From the NCBI RefSeq assembly GCF_002026305.1, contig NZ_MVAB01000001.1:682001-746000 (forward strand): a stretch of DNA of 64,000 bases, written 5' to 3'. A model generated the notes under the pieces. It was given only the letters and a program-made list of their open reading frames with translations. It made no database searches and was not told where the DNA came from. Both the position numbers and the translations under genes were made by a program. Of this stretch, positions 47,063 to 57,769 are shown in pieces (the first letter of the stretch is position 1; the number at the start of each line of letters is the position of its first letter). Source of the stretch: Vagococcus martis (GTDB taxonomy: Bacteria > Bacillota > Bacilli > Lactobacillales > Vagococcaceae).

Positions 47063-48562
47063 ATGACAAAATCAACAAAAAAGGTAACCCTGTTCGGTTT
47101 AATCTTAATGATTTTTACCTCAGTGTTCGGGTTCGGTAATGCTCCAGTCGCCTTTTATCGTATGGGATATGGTGCTATTATTTGGTATATTTTAGCAGCA
47201 CTCTTTTTCTTTATACCATATGCACTAATGATGGCTGAATATGGGTCGACATTCAAACATGAAAGTGGTGGGATGTACACTTGGATGGAAAAATCGGTTG
47301 GACCAAAATATGCGTTCATCGGGACATTCATGTGGTATACATCTTACATTATTTGGATGGTAAATGTGTCTACAAAAGTATTTATCACCCTGTCTACAAC
47401 TTATTCAGGGTCTGATAAAACAAATTATTGGAGTTTGTTTGGACTTGATTCCACTCAAACAATCGGGTTACTAGCTATTTTATTTATTATCATCGTGACA
47501 TTTTTTGCAGCAAGAGGGTTAGATAAAATCACAAAAATCACTTCTGTCGGTGGGATTGCCGTTACATTTTTAAATGTGGTATTAATCATTGTCAGCTTGA
47601 TTATTTTAATCTTTAACAAAGGTCAAGTCGCTCAACCGATTGAAGGAATGAAAAGTTTTATTGATTCTCCAAATCCAGGTTTCAACTCTCCTCTAGCTAT
47701 TATTTCATTTTTAGTATTTGCTATTTTCGCTTATGGTGGACTAGAAGCTGTGGGTGGATTAGTAGATAAAACAGAAAATGCTGAGAAAAATTTTCCTAAA
47801 GGAGTTATTCTTTCAGCGATCATCATCTCTATTGGGTATGCATTAACCATTCTTTTATGGGGTGTGTCAACAAACTGGGATTCTGTTTTAAGTGGTGATA
47901 ATGTCAATCTAGGTAATATCACTTATGTCTTAATGAATAATCTAGGATTTGAATTAGGTCGAGCAATTAATTTATCCACAGATACTGCTTTAGCTATTGG
48001 GCATGCATTTGCTAGATTTACAGGTTTATCCATGTTTCTAGCTTACTTAGGTGCTTTCTTTACTTTAATCTATTCACCACTAAAAACGATTATCGAAGGA
48101 ACACCAAAAGGACTTTGGCCTGAAAAAATGGTTAGAGAAAATGACAAAGGCATGCCAGCTTTTGCTATGTGGATTCAATGTGTGATTGTGGTTCTTATCT
48201 TAGCTTTAGTGTCATTTGGTGGGAAAGACGCACAATCATTCTATAATGTGTTAACCTTAATGGTAAACGTCTCCATGACGATTCCTTATCTATTTTTAAC
48301 GGGTGCTTTTCCAGCATTTAAACAAAAATCAGATATTGATCATTCAATCAATATCTTCAAAACCAAAACACAATATATGGTGAGTACGATAGTCGTCATG
48401 GCTGTCATTGGTTTTGCTAATATCTTTACCATTATCGAACCTTTATTTAGAGAAGGCGGACCTGTCTGGGGAGATACACTATGGCAAATTGCTGGACCGG
48501 TATTATTCTCATTAATTGCCTTACTTTTATTCAATCGATATGAACGACATACAAAAAAATAA
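47063..48562 (+). CDS. yjeM: YjeM-like glutamate/GABA-family amino acid permease
   Basis: 499 residues, twelve or more predicted helices, APC superfamily. The whole sequence follows E. coli YjeM as I recall it, for example LMIFTSVFGFGNAPVAFYRMGY at the start (in outline), FAIFAYGGLEAVGGLVDKTEN (in outline) and LWGVSTNWDSVLS. It moves amino acids by secondary transport; the substrate has not been settled for the family. Monocistronic with Shine-Dalgarno AAGGAGGA and a terminator of its own. Confidence 0.9.
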   Translation: MTKSTKKVTLFGLILMIFTSVFGFGNAPVAFYRMGYGAIIWYILAALFFFIPYALMMAEYGSTFKHESGGMYTWMEKSVGPKYAFIGTFMWYTSYIIWMVNVSTKVFITLSTTYSGSDKTNYWSLFGLDSTQTIGLLAILFIIIVTFFAARGLDKITKITSVGGIAVTFLNVVLIIVSLIILIFNKGQVAQPIEGMKSFIDSPNPGFNSPLAIISFLVFAIFAYGGLEAVGGLVDKTENAEKNFPKGVILSAIIISIGYALTILLWGVSTNWDSVLSGDNVNLGNITYVLMNNLGFELGRAINLSTDTALAIGHAFARFTGLSMFLAYLGAFFTLIYSPLKTIIEGTPKGLWPEKMVRENDKGMPAFAMWIQCVIVVLILALVSFGGKDAQSFYNVLTLMVNVSMTIPYLFLTGAFPAFKQKSDIDHSINIFKTKTQYMVSTIVVMAVIGFANIFTIIEPLFREGGPVWGDTLWQIAGPVLFSLIALLLFNRYERHTKK

Positions 48563-48568
48563 ACTAAA

Positions 48569-48597
48569 AACAGCCAAGGCATGATGCTTTGGCTGTT
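48569..48597. terminator. Terminator after yjeM
   Basis: AACAGCCAAGGCAT / ATGCTTTGGCTGTT, convergent with the next gene, whose stop codon it overlaps. Confidence 0.75.
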
Positions 48598-48823
48598 ATT
48601 CTTTGTATATTTTATTATAGAAGATTAATTCGTAAATCAACACAACTAAAGAGATAAGTGCCACCACGACAAAGAATTTTAACATCACATATAAATTAGT
48701 TGAATACCTCAACCAAAGATAGAATAAAAAGAGAATCACTATCAATTTACCTCGTGCATTCAGTTTATTTGTAAGAAATACTCTAATCCATCTTTCTTTC
48801 TCATAAGTGACACCTTCTTTCAT
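48596..48823 (-). CDS. Small membrane protein of unknown function
   Basis: 75 residues. A basic amphipathic start (KERWIRVFLTNKLNARGK) is followed by two hydrophobic helices (about 26-42 and 47-68). It begins 10 bp after the ABC-F gene ends, with a GAAGGTG-type ribosome site overlapping the stop region, so is probably co-transcribed with it. No family recognised. Confidence 0.55.
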   Translation of the reverse strand: MKEGVTYEKERWIRVFLTNKLNARGKLIVILFLFYLWLRYSTNLYVMLKFFVVVALISLVVLIYELIFYNKIYKE

Positions 48824-48833
48824 TTACTTGTAA

Positions 48834-50771
48834 TTAAAACGCCTCTAACTCTAATGAAGCATGCTCCCAAGATTCTAATAACGTTTCTTGTTTACTATAA
48901 GACTCTCTTAGTTCTTTATCTAACTCCAAGAGTTGCTCGTGATCTTCAAGTACTTCTGGTTGTTCCATCTCTTTTTGAATTGCTTCAATTTTTTCTTCCA
49001 TCTCTTGTAAATCAACTTCTAATGATTCCACCAATCTCTCTAATTTCCGCTGTTCTTTTTGTCTTTCTTTTGATTCTTCGTAACTTAGTTTAACCTTTGT
49101 CATGTGTTTCGTTGGATTATCTTGTTCACCATCCAGTAATGCGTTACGTTCCTCTTCTTCTTCTTTTTTCTCGATGTAGTAATCATAATTCCCATGATAA
49201 TAAGTACTACCATCTTCTGACAACTCTAAAACGCCTGTCGCAATTCGGTTAATAAAGTAGCGGTCATGAGAAACAAATAGCAATGTGCCATCATATTCGA
49301 TTAAGGCATTTTCTAATACTTCTTTACTATCTATATCTAAGTGGTTAGTCGGCTCATCTAGAATTAAAAAGTTATCACGTTGCATCGCTAATTTGGCTAA
49401 TGCGACACGGGCTTTTTCTCCCCCACTTAATAAATTAATCGTCTTTTTAACATCTTCTCCAGAAAATAAAAAGCTACCTAATAAAGTACGAATATCTTTT
49501 TCAGGTGTCGTTGGGTGCTCACGCCACAATTCTTCCAACACGCTTTGACTTCCACTAAGTTTTCCTTGCTCTTGGTCATAGTAACCAATATCTACTTTAT
49601 GGCCAATATCAGCTGTTCCTTTAATAAATGGGATATCTCCAATAATACTCTTTAATAAAGTCGATTTACCAACTCCATTTGGGCCAACTAAAGCAATGGC
49701 TTCTTGTTTACGCAAAGCTAGATTAATCGGTTCACTCAAAATAAGATCATCATACCCCACTGCCACATCATCCAGCGTTAGCACTTCTCTACCTGACGTG
49801 CGATTTATTTTAAATAGAAAATGAGCTGATTTCTCATCACCTAAAGGCTTCTCTAATTTTTCCATTTTTTCTAATTGTTTACGACGACTTTGTGCTCGTT
49901 TTGTTGTTGATGCCCGTACAATGTTTCGTGCCACAAAGTCCTCTAGTTTTGCAATTTTATCCTGTTGCTTTTCGTATTCTTTTTCTTCTTGTTCTAATCT
50001 CTCAGCTTTCATTTCTAAAAATTTCGAATAATTACCTTTATAATGACTAATTTTTCTTCGACTAATATCATATACTTCATTCACAATCTTATCTAAGAAA
50101 TAACGGTCATGGGATACCATCAAAATAGCCCCACGATAGCCTTGTAAATACCATTCTAACCAATTTAATGTATCAATATCTAAATGGTTAGTCGGCTCAT
50201 CTAAAATGAGTAGATTAGGTTTTTCCAATAACAAACGAGCCAATGCTAAACGAGTTTTTTGACCACCTGATAGATTTTGAATTGGTACATCAAAATAGCT
50301 TTCATCAAAACGAAATCCATGTAAAACAGATTTTATTTCAGACTCATAACCATATCCATTCATTTCATTAAACTCATGTTGTAATTTATCGTAATCTTTT
50401 AGTACTTGTTGATATCTTTCTTCATCATCATGGATATTTGGATCGGCGATGTTTTTTTCTAATTGTCGTAAGTTTTTTTCCATCTCTTGAACATAGTCAA
50501 AGACACTTAGCATCTCTTCCCAAATCGTTTTATCTGATTCTAAACCAGTATGTTGGTCTAAATAACCAATTGTTAAATCTCTTGTTTTCGTAACTAAACC
50601 TGTATCTGGCTCTTCAATGCCAGCTAAAATTTTTAATAATGTCGATTTACCTGCACCATTACGTCCAACAAGCGCAATTCGACTTTTATCTTGTATATCT
50701 AATTGTATGTTTTCAAATAATACATCATCTCCAAATAACCTAGAAACATTATTAGCTTGTAATAAAATCAT
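48834..50771 (-). CDS. ABC-F ATPase (YdiF-like)
   Basis: 645 residues from the ATG at 50769-50771 (MILLQANNVSRLFG), with GGAGGA 4 nt upstream. Two ABC domains: Walker A GRNGAGKST (about 36) and GPNGVGKST (about 355), signatures LSGGQKTRLALARLL and LSGGEKARVALAKLA, each followed by LDEPTNHLD. An inter-domain linker (about 235-325) and a C-terminal charged coiled coil (about 545-640) complete the ABC-F plan. No membrane helices. Such proteins act on the ribosome; this subgroup is not usually antibiotic-protective. Confidence 0.93.
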   Translation of the reverse strand: MILLQANNVSRLFGDDVLFENIQLDIQDKSRIALVGRNGAGKSTLLKILAGIEEPDTGLVTKTRDLTIGYLDQHTGLESDKTIWEEMLSVFDYVQEMEKNLRQLEKNIADPNIHDDEERYQQVLKDYDKLQHEFNEMNGYGYESEIKSVLHGFRFDESYFDVPIQNLSGGQKTRLALARLLLEKPNLLILDEPTNHLDIDTLNWLEWYLQGYRGAILMVSHDRYFLDKIVNEVYDISRRKISHYKGNYSKFLEMKAERLEQEEKEYEKQQDKIAKLEDFVARNIVRASTTKRAQSRRKQLEKMEKLEKPLGDEKSAHFLFKINRTSGREVLTLDDVAVGYDDLILSEPINLALRKQEAIALVGPNGVGKSTLLKSIIGDIPFIKGTADIGHKVDIGYYDQEQGKLSGSQSVLEELWREHPTTPEKDIRTLLGSFLFSGEDVKKTINLLSGGEKARVALAKLAMQRDNFLILDEPTNHLDIDSKEVLENALIEYDGTLLFVSHDRYFINRIATGVLELSEDGSTYYHGNYDYYIEKKEEEEERNALLDGEQDNPTKHMTKVKLSYEESKERQKEQRKLERLVESLEVDLQEMEEKIEAIQKEMEQPEVLEDHEQLLELDKELRESYSKQETLLESWEHASLELEAF

Positions 50772-50958
50772 GACGTCCTCCATCTTTTAACTTCTAAAAA
50801 CAGTTTATCATAAAACACAAGATATGTTTGGTATATTTATCGTTCAAAGTTACTCAAGTGTAAGCGTAAAAATTGCTTTTATCCCTTAGTAAAGGTATCC
50901 TATTAACGTGAACTTTATAACAATGAGGGTATAAGATTGAAAAGTGAGGGAAATTATT

Positions 50959-51594
50959 ATGAAAGACACGACTATTCCAAAGGCAACTGCCAAAAGGTTA
51001 CCTTTGTATTATCGATATTTGAAATTTTTATTTGATTCAGGAAAGAAAAAAGTCTCTTCAACCGAGTTAAGTGAGGCTGTGAAAGTTGACAGTGCTACTA
51101 TTCGACGTGACTTTTCTTATTTTGGGGAATTAGGTAAACGTGGTTACGGGTATGACGTGGAGAGTTTAATGACTTTTTTTGCTAAAACGTTAAATGAAGA
51201 TCGTTTAACAAATGTAGCTCTTGTCGGTGTTGGTAATTTAGGACACGCATTATTGAACTACCGTTTCCATCAAAGTGATAGTATTCGTATCAGTGCTGCA
51301 TTTGATGTTAAACCTGATATTGTTGGTCGCATACTTGATGGCGTTCCTGTCTATGATGCTAATGATATGGTTGAGCAAATTCGTGCACAACATATTGATG
51401 TTGCCATTTTAACCGTCCCACCAGCACATGCACAAGAAAATGCTGACCGCTTAGTTGAAGCTGGAATCAAAGGCATTATGAATTTTACACCAATTCGTAT
51501 CAACGTTCCAAAAGATGTGCAAATTCAAAATGTTGACTTAACAAATGAAATGCAAACATTAATCTACTTTTTGTCTAACTATAAAGAAGACTAA
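50959..51594 (+). CDS. rex: Redox-sensing transcriptional repressor Rex
   Basis: 211 residues from the ATG at 50959; the frame opens at a GTG that lies in the ribosome site GTGAGGG. The N-terminal winged helix ([24 protein letters not shown] in outline) is followed by a Rossmann domain [12 protein letters not shown]. It senses the NADH/NAD+ ratio and represses fermentative genes when NADH is low. I see no full Rex box in the window. Divergent from the ABC-F gene. Confidence 0.95.
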   Translation: MKDTTIPKATAKRLPLYYRYLKFLFDSGKKKVSSTELSEAVKVDSATIRRDFSYFGELGKRGYGYDVESLMTFFAKTLNEDRLTNVALVGVGNLGHALLNYRFHQSDSIRISAAFDVKPDIVGRILDGVPVYDANDMVEQIRAQHIDVAILTVPPAHAQENADRLVEAGIKGIMNFTPIRINVPKDVQIQNVDLTNEMQTLIYFLSNYKED

Positions 51595-51596
51595 AT

Positions 51597-51631
51597 AAAA
51601 AGCTTATCGACCGCTGTCGCTAAGCTTTTTT
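51597..51631. terminator. Bidirectional terminator between rex and the CPBP protease gene
   Basis: AAAAAGCTTA / TAAGCTTTTTT with a 14-nt loop. Confidence 0.85.
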
Positions 51632-52220
51632 AATTTAGCCAAAGCACTATCCCATTCATCACCATATGTACCAGAATAGATGTTAAAATACTTCCACTTT
51701 TTTTATAAATATATGAGAAAATAATGCCCAAACCAAAATAAATCATCAGATTTCCACTCGTGTGCATCAACATAAAAAACAAAGCACTTATCACCATTCC
51801 CACCCAAATCGGTAATTTTTGTCCAATCCAATTGACAAAACTAAACCGAAAAAACAACTCTTCCATGATAGGATTAAATAAGATTGATACAAACAAAAAT
51901 AAATACGTTCGTTGGCTTGGTATATCTGTATTGAGATTTAATCTAGGAAAAATAATATGAGTGATAAATAAAACTCCCCATTGGATCATAAAACTTAATA
52001 ACAGTCCTACAACTCCCCACCCTACTATTTTTTTTATAGAAAAAGTTGATGTTGTTAACGTATCTTTTTTTGTTGTTTTAAAATAAATAACCAAAATAAA
52101 AAATACTATGACACTATAAAGCAACATAGTTTGATTGTCATTTAATGAAAGAAATAAATGACCGTTCAATAAAAATAAATATAAAAAGCTTGTATACACC
52201 ATATTTTGATTCAATGTCAT
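51630..52220 (-). CDS. CPBP-family intramembrane metalloprotease
   Basis: 196 residues with about six membrane helices. The CPBP (Abi/CAAX-like) motifs are present: IMEELFFRFSF (EExxxR, about 120), FFMLMHTSGN (about 149) and VHMVMNG (HxxxN, about 188). Members process prenylated or other membrane proteins, and some protect against self-made bacteriocins. No bacteriocin genes are adjacent. Divergent from groES. Confidence 0.88.
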   Translation of the reverse strand: MTLNQNMVYTSFLYLFLLNGHLFLSLNDNQTMLLYSVIVFFILVIYFKTTKKDTLTTSTFSIKKIVGWGVVGLLLSFMIQWGVLFITHIIFPRLNLNTDIPSQRTYLFLFVSILFNPIMEELFFRFSFVNWIGQKLPIWVGMVISALFFMLMHTSGNLMIYFGLGIIFSYIYKKSGSILTSILVHMVMNGIVLWLN

Positions 52221-52283
52221 CTGTGTTTACACCTATCTTTTCTATCGTTGATTTTGATATCTTTTCTTATTGTATCAAAATAC

Positions 52284-52312
52284 TTGCAAAAAAAAACATT
52301 TATCTGTATTAT
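52284..52312 (+). promoter_or_regulatory. groESL promoter
   Basis: -35 TTGCAA (52284-52289), 17-bp spacer, -10 TATTAT (52307-52312), immediately upstream of the CIRCE operator. Confidence 0.8.
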
Positions 52313-52323
52313 AAAAGATGTGA

Positions 52324-52350
52324 TTAGCACTCGATAAATAAGAGTGCTAA
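52324..52350 (+). promoter_or_regulatory. CIRCE operator (HrcA site)
   Basis: TTAGCACTC-N9-GAGTGCTAA, a perfect match to the CIRCE consensus, between the promoter and groES. Confidence 0.97.
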
Positions 52351-52378
52351 AAAATATAAAATTATGGAGGGATACACA

Positions 52379-52663
52379 TTGTTAAAACCATTAGGAGATC
52401 GTGTTGTTATTAAAGTAAAAGAAGCAGAAGAAAAAACTGCCAGTGGATTAGTTTTAACATCAGCTTCAAAAGAAAAATCTCAAACAGGTGAGGTCATTGC
52501 TGTTGGTGATGGTCGTACTTTAGAAAATGGGGCAAAATTATCCGTATCTGTAAGCGTTGGACAAACTGTCCTATTCGAAAAATATGCCGGTCAAGAAGTA
52601 AGTGACTCTGGTGAAGATTATTTAGTACTACACGACAAAGATATAATCGCAATCGTAGAATAA
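52379..52663 (+). CDS. groES: Co-chaperonin GroES
   Basis: 94 residues from a TTG at 52379 (LKPLGDRVVIKV follows). An ATG five codons upstream opens the frame but is itself part of the ribosome site ATGGAGGG, so the TTG is preferred and gives the standard GroES length. The mobile loop (EKTASGLVLTSASKEKSQ) and roof are intact. Heptameric lid of GroEL. HrcA/CIRCE controlled. Confidence 0.95.
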   Translation: MLKPLGDRVVIKVKEAEEKTASGLVLTSASKEKSQTGEVIAVGDGRTLENGAKLSVSVSVGQTVLFEKYAGQEVSDSGEDYLVLHDKDIIAIVE

Positions 52664-52689
52664 AAATAAAATGATGAGGTGAACAATAA

Positions 52690-54318
<1,629 letters not shown>

Positions 54319-54350
54319 TCTCTTTAAAAGAGAAATATTGATATAAAAGT

Positions 54351-54386
54351 AACCACATGAGGATTGAGTTCTCATGTGGTTTTTTG
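54351..54386 (+). terminator. groEL terminator (repeat copy 1)
   Basis: AACCACATGAG-N9-CTCATGTGGTT then T6. The block ATATAAAAGTAACCACATGAG and CTCATGTGGTTTTTTG recurs with a different loop at 62075-62120. Confidence 0.9.
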
Positions 54387-54414
54387 ATGTGGAATGTGAT
54401 GTGATTTTTATAAA

Positions 54415-54915
54415 TTAATTTATTTTCAGGAGTTCTTTAAGATATTCTATTTTTTCAAAATCTTTGTTATTATTACCATTTGCCCTATAACTATCCTTAC
54501 TAGAAGCTAAATAAATTTTAAGGTATGCTTCTGTAGATGGTGTGTAAAACTCAACATCGTCCCGTTTGTTCCATTCTAAATCATTTAAAGATACGTTTGC
54601 AAAAATAGGTAACGTGTCAATAACACCGTACTCTACAGAAAAATCATCTTTGATAAATTCGTGTTCATGCAAATCTATTAAAGTATACCCTAAGTCTTTC
54701 ATAATTAACTCTATATTTTCCCAATCATCAATTCTTTCATCGTCAGGAGCTTCCCAACCTCTAGGGTCACCTTTGACGTGAATGTCAATATCTCTGGAAT
54801 CCCAATTCTTACGTGTGATAAATTCTAAGCCTAATGAACCCATTAATAAAGGTGTTATACCTATATCATTTAATTTTTTTGCTATTTTTAAAAATTCATT
54901 TAATTTATTTTTCAT
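54415..54915 (-). CDS. Nucleotidyltransferase-fold protein
   Basis: 166 residues. LLMGSLGLEFITRK followed by SRDIDIHVKGD gives the GS...DxD pattern of the polymerase-beta-like nucleotidyltransferase fold seen in aminoglycoside nucleotidyltransferases and MNT toxins/antitoxins. A third acidic residue could be in FSVEYGVIDTL. Standalone, with no HEPN partner next to it. It lies 21 bp after the NUDIX-GNAT gene, with AGGGGTGAT as ribosome site, so the two may be co-transcribed. Substrate unknown. Confidence 0.65.
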   Translation of the reverse strand: MKNKLNEFLKIAKKLNDIGITPLLMGSLGLEFITRKNWDSRDIDIHVKGDPRGWEAPDDERIDDWENIELIMKDLGYTLIDLHEHEFIKDDFSVEYGVIDTLPIFANVSLNDLEWNKRDDVEFYTPSTEAYLKIYLASSKDSYRANGNNNKDFEKIEYLKELLKIN

Positions 54916-54976
54916 AATATCACCCCTACTCTTAGTTTATTTTTTAACAAAATGAATATTACGACTAACTTCTCTA
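54916..54976. repeat. About 62-bp direct repeat, copy A
   Basis: Spans the gap between the nucleotidyltransferase and NUDIX-GNAT genes plus the last codons of the latter. It recurs at 58610-58671 with one substitution and one extra T. Confidence 0.9.
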
Positions 54977-55785
54977 AAACCAATCTGTTGATGAAATAAC
55001 AAACTATCTAAATTTTCTAATTCACAATCACTAGCAAATTCTCTACACCTTTTATTTTTAGCCCATTCTTCCCCTTTTAAAACTAATGCTTTGGCAATTC
55101 CTTTTCTACGATACGAACTCTCTACAAAAACACCTTCTAAATAACCACAAGGCTTATTTTTTATTCCCTCTACATAATCATTTCGAATTTCAAATTGAGC
55201 AAACCCCACAACCTCTTGATTCACCAAATAAAGATAAATCATAGATAACCTATTATTAAGTATCTTTTGAAATTCACATTCTAATTCCTCATAAGAACTA
55301 TTTCGATAAATATTTCGAGCTAATTGTATTAATTTATCTATGTGAGTTAACTTACATTCTTCAATGACTCCTTTATTCCTTCTTTCGCTTTCGTGACTTA
55401 TCATTTCTTGAATCGCTGGATAAGTAAAACTTTCAAGTTCACTATCTAAAAAGAGTACTTCTTCCATTTCGTACTCCAATTTATTCGAAATTTCTTCTAT
55501 TTCTGCAACAAATACTTGTCCATAATCCTCTAATCCATCTTTTTCTACACCTAATATGAACAACGGTTTAATGGTAAACTTAATAGCTCCTGTTTCCTCC
55601 ATTAATTCTCTCTTAGCACATTCTTCTATTGTTTCATTAGGTTCTCGATGACCACCTGGTATTTCAAAAGTGGTTCTATCTTTATGTCGTACATAAACAG
55701 TTTTTCCTTTATACTTGGCTACAATCATTGCAATAATTAATTGCTCATCATTTATTTCTTCTAATTCATATGTTTTTAACTTCAT
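54937..55785 (-). CDS. NUDIX hydrolase - GNAT acetyltransferase fusion
   Basis: 282 residues with two clear domains. N-terminal NUDIX box: GGHREPNETIEECAKRELMEETGA, in outline, residues about 44-67, fits GX5EX7REUXEEXGU. C-terminal GNAT domain (about 140-282): YLEGVFVESSYRRKGIAKALV is the acetyl-CoA loop, and REFASDCELEN..FHQQIGFREV resembles AAC(6')-I aminoglycoside acetyltransferases. No linker stop or frameshift, so it is a true fusion in this sequence. Activity on aminoglycosides is a resemblance, not shown. AT-rich accessory patch beside the IS30 remnant. Confidence 0.82.
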   Translation of the reverse strand: MKLKTYELEEINDEQLIIAMIVAKYKGKTVYVRHKDRTTFEIPGGHREPNETIEECAKRELMEETGAIKFTIKPLFILGVEKDGLEDYGQVFVAEIEEISNKLEYEMEEVLFLDSELESFTYPAIQEMISHESERRNKGVIEECKLTHIDKLIQLARNIYRNSSYEELECEFQKILNNRLSMIYLYLVNQEVVGFAQFEIRNDYVEGIKNKPCGYLEGVFVESSYRRKGIAKALVLKGEEWAKNKRCREFASDCELENLDSLLFHQQIGFREVSRNIHFVKK

Positions 55786-55821
55786 TTATTCACTCCTAAC
55801 CACCTAAAATTTTCTATTTTA

Positions 55822-56292
55822 TTATTTATCAATTACAAAATCAGAGCATTTAACTAAAGTCGCTCCTTTATTTTTCAGATGTTTATTAAATATGGTTCTA
55901 AAAGGTTTTATAATCGAATCATGACCATCTTCTACTAATGTTACCTTGAAATGTTTTTGTAAGGCACTCTTACAAGTCGCTTGAACACAAGCATTACTCA
56001 TTAAGCCTGTTACAACAAATTCATTAGGATTTAATTCATTTACACTATTACAAAATTCTTCTGATGAAAATGAACTTGGCTTACTCTTTGTTATCACATA
56101 ATCAGATTGAGTAAAATGTAGTTTGCTATATAAATTTCCTACACCAGTTTGCTCTACATAAATGATTGGTAAATTATTATTTTTGAAATAATCGACTACT
56201 GAATTAACATTCTTTATAAATCTTTTCTTTCCTAATAACGAAGACGTTGTAGCTTCCTATATATCAATAACTAATAATACTTGTTTATTCAT
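55822..56292 (-). pseudogene. Isochorismatase-like cysteine hydrolase with an internal amber codon
   Basis: From an ATG at 56290-56292 with AAAGGTG upstream, the frame reads MNKQVLLVIDI then TAG (56257-56259), then continues uninterrupted for about 144 codons to 55822. The family's catalytic aspartate (VIDIQ context), lysine region and cysteine in VTGLMSNACVQATC are all present. The TAG sits where a glutamine (CAG) is usual. So it is a whole gene with a single nonsense substitution. Family members hydrolyse isochorismate, nicotinamide or similar amides; the substrate is unknown. Confidence 0.82.
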
Positions 56293-56337
56293 GAAAACAC
56301 CTTTTAAAGACATTTGAAGTCATTCGCACATTTACTT

Positions 56338-57630
56338 TTAAAATCTAAGAGCTGTAAATAATCCCAATAAATTAATATAGTTATGAAAAAAAATAACACT
56401 CAATCGTATTTCTTCACATAATTTTGAAAGTTGTTTTTTATACATTTTTTTTACAATTCCAATATGATAGTAATCGTCACTCACAAAAATTTTAAATAAT
56501 ATATAAGTGTTAGTTACTTTTTTTAAACCAATTTGTTTCAAAATAATATTAATAGATTCACTTATCTGTTCATAACTATCATCTAAATGATTAATAGTTA
56601 AATAATTATTGAATTGTAGAAACGAAAATATTCTTTTGTGAGGTTCTTTTTGCAAATCATAAATTGATTTATAAGGATAATTTTTTATCAAACTTTTCTT
56701 GTGATTTTGATAGAAAACTTCTACATTTCCTATCTCTTTAACAGAAGTAACGAGTAGATTTTCTGCCTTAGGAGAAATGATTTTAGAAATGGCCAATACC
56801 TTATTTAAATAGTTTAAATCTACTGATTTATTCGTTTTATTAAGAAAGGAGATAAAAAAATTATAATATATCTTTTTCTTACTTTTTTTAATTTTTTTGT
56901 CATAAATTTTCAACTTTATAGCAATTTGTAAAATAACCATACCAAAAGCAGTGAAACCAGTAATATTAAGAGGTATTTTTAAACGAAAGTAAAGAAAAAG
57001 CATAAAACAAACTAGAAAAATATAAAAAATAATATCGGAGACCTCGTATAAGTCTATTTTTTTAAGAAAGGTTTGAATAATATTTTCCTCCCTATCAATG
57101 GCTATAGGTTCTGGCAGAGAAAATTGAGTAACATATTTATCATGTATCCAAGTTTCGTAACCACCAGATCCAATTGAATTACCTATAATGTTAAAGTCTT
57201 CAAACTTTTCATAAGCTGTACTATTTTCAAAGGAATTGAATAGTTTAATCCAATATTCTAGTACTTCGCTTTCATCGCTCATTAATATTACATCGAAACA
57301 ACTTATTTCAACCCACTGTGAATCTTTAAAGTACATTTTAATTATAAGAATAAAATCTTGATACATATTTAATAGATAAGGATAAGCAGCTTCTATATAT
57401 CTGGTATTATAAGTTAATAATTCTATATAACTTTTTGAGGGTATTTTGATACACTCCAATTTCGGAGAAAACTCTATATCTTCTCGAACAGCTTTAAAAA
57501 AGTCTTTAGTATGTGTTATTATATTTTCCTTATCTTCATTTCTAAATCCTAAAAACCAAAAAAAAGGCATTGAATATTTGGCCTCAAATACTGTGGTAGT
57601 TTTATTACTCAGAGTAGAATAATTTCCCAT
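56338..57630 (-). CDS. Unrecognised protein with two central membrane helices
   Basis: 430 residues from the ATG at 57628-57630 (MGNYSTLSNK), with GGAG 10 nt upstream. I do not recognise a family. The first about 200 residues are soluble and rich in aromatic and acidic residues. Two adjacent hydrophobic helices follow (about 200-222 and 226-243). A very basic segment (KIYDKKIKKSKKKI) and a 180-residue, lysine-rich C-terminal domain complete it. Strongly AT-rich. It lies between the hydrolase pseudogene and the decayed IS30 element, on the same strand. Probably acquired. Confidence 0.6.
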   Translation of the reverse strand: MGNYSTLSNKTTTVFEAKYSMPFFWFLGFRNEDKENIITHTKDFFKAVREDIEFSPKLECIKIPSKSYIELLTYNTRYIEAAYPYLLNMYQDFILIIKMYFKDSQWVEISCFDVILMSDESEVLEYWIKLFNSFENSTAYEKFEDFNIIGNSIGSGGYETWIHDKYVTQFSLPEPIAIDREENIIQTFLKKIDLYEVSDIIFYIFLVCFMLFLYFRLKIPLNITGFTAFGMVILQIAIKLKIYDKKIKKSKKKIYYNFFISFLNKTNKSVDLNYLNKVLAISKIISPKAENLLVTSVKEIGNVEVFYQNHKKSLIKNYPYKSIYDLQKEPHKRIFSFLQFNNYLTINHLDDSYEQISESINIILKQIGLKKVTNTYILFKIFVSDDYYHIGIVKKMYKKQLSKLCEEIRLSVIFFHNYINLLGLFTALRF

Positions 57631-57769
57631 GTAATGAATTCTCCATTTCATAATTGATGATATTCGACAATTTCCTTAGAAATAAGAATATTATTTTCAA
57701 AATATCTCTATTTTTTACTTTTTTCATGATACCATAAATTTAATTAATTGCACTTTATATATTTTTCAT

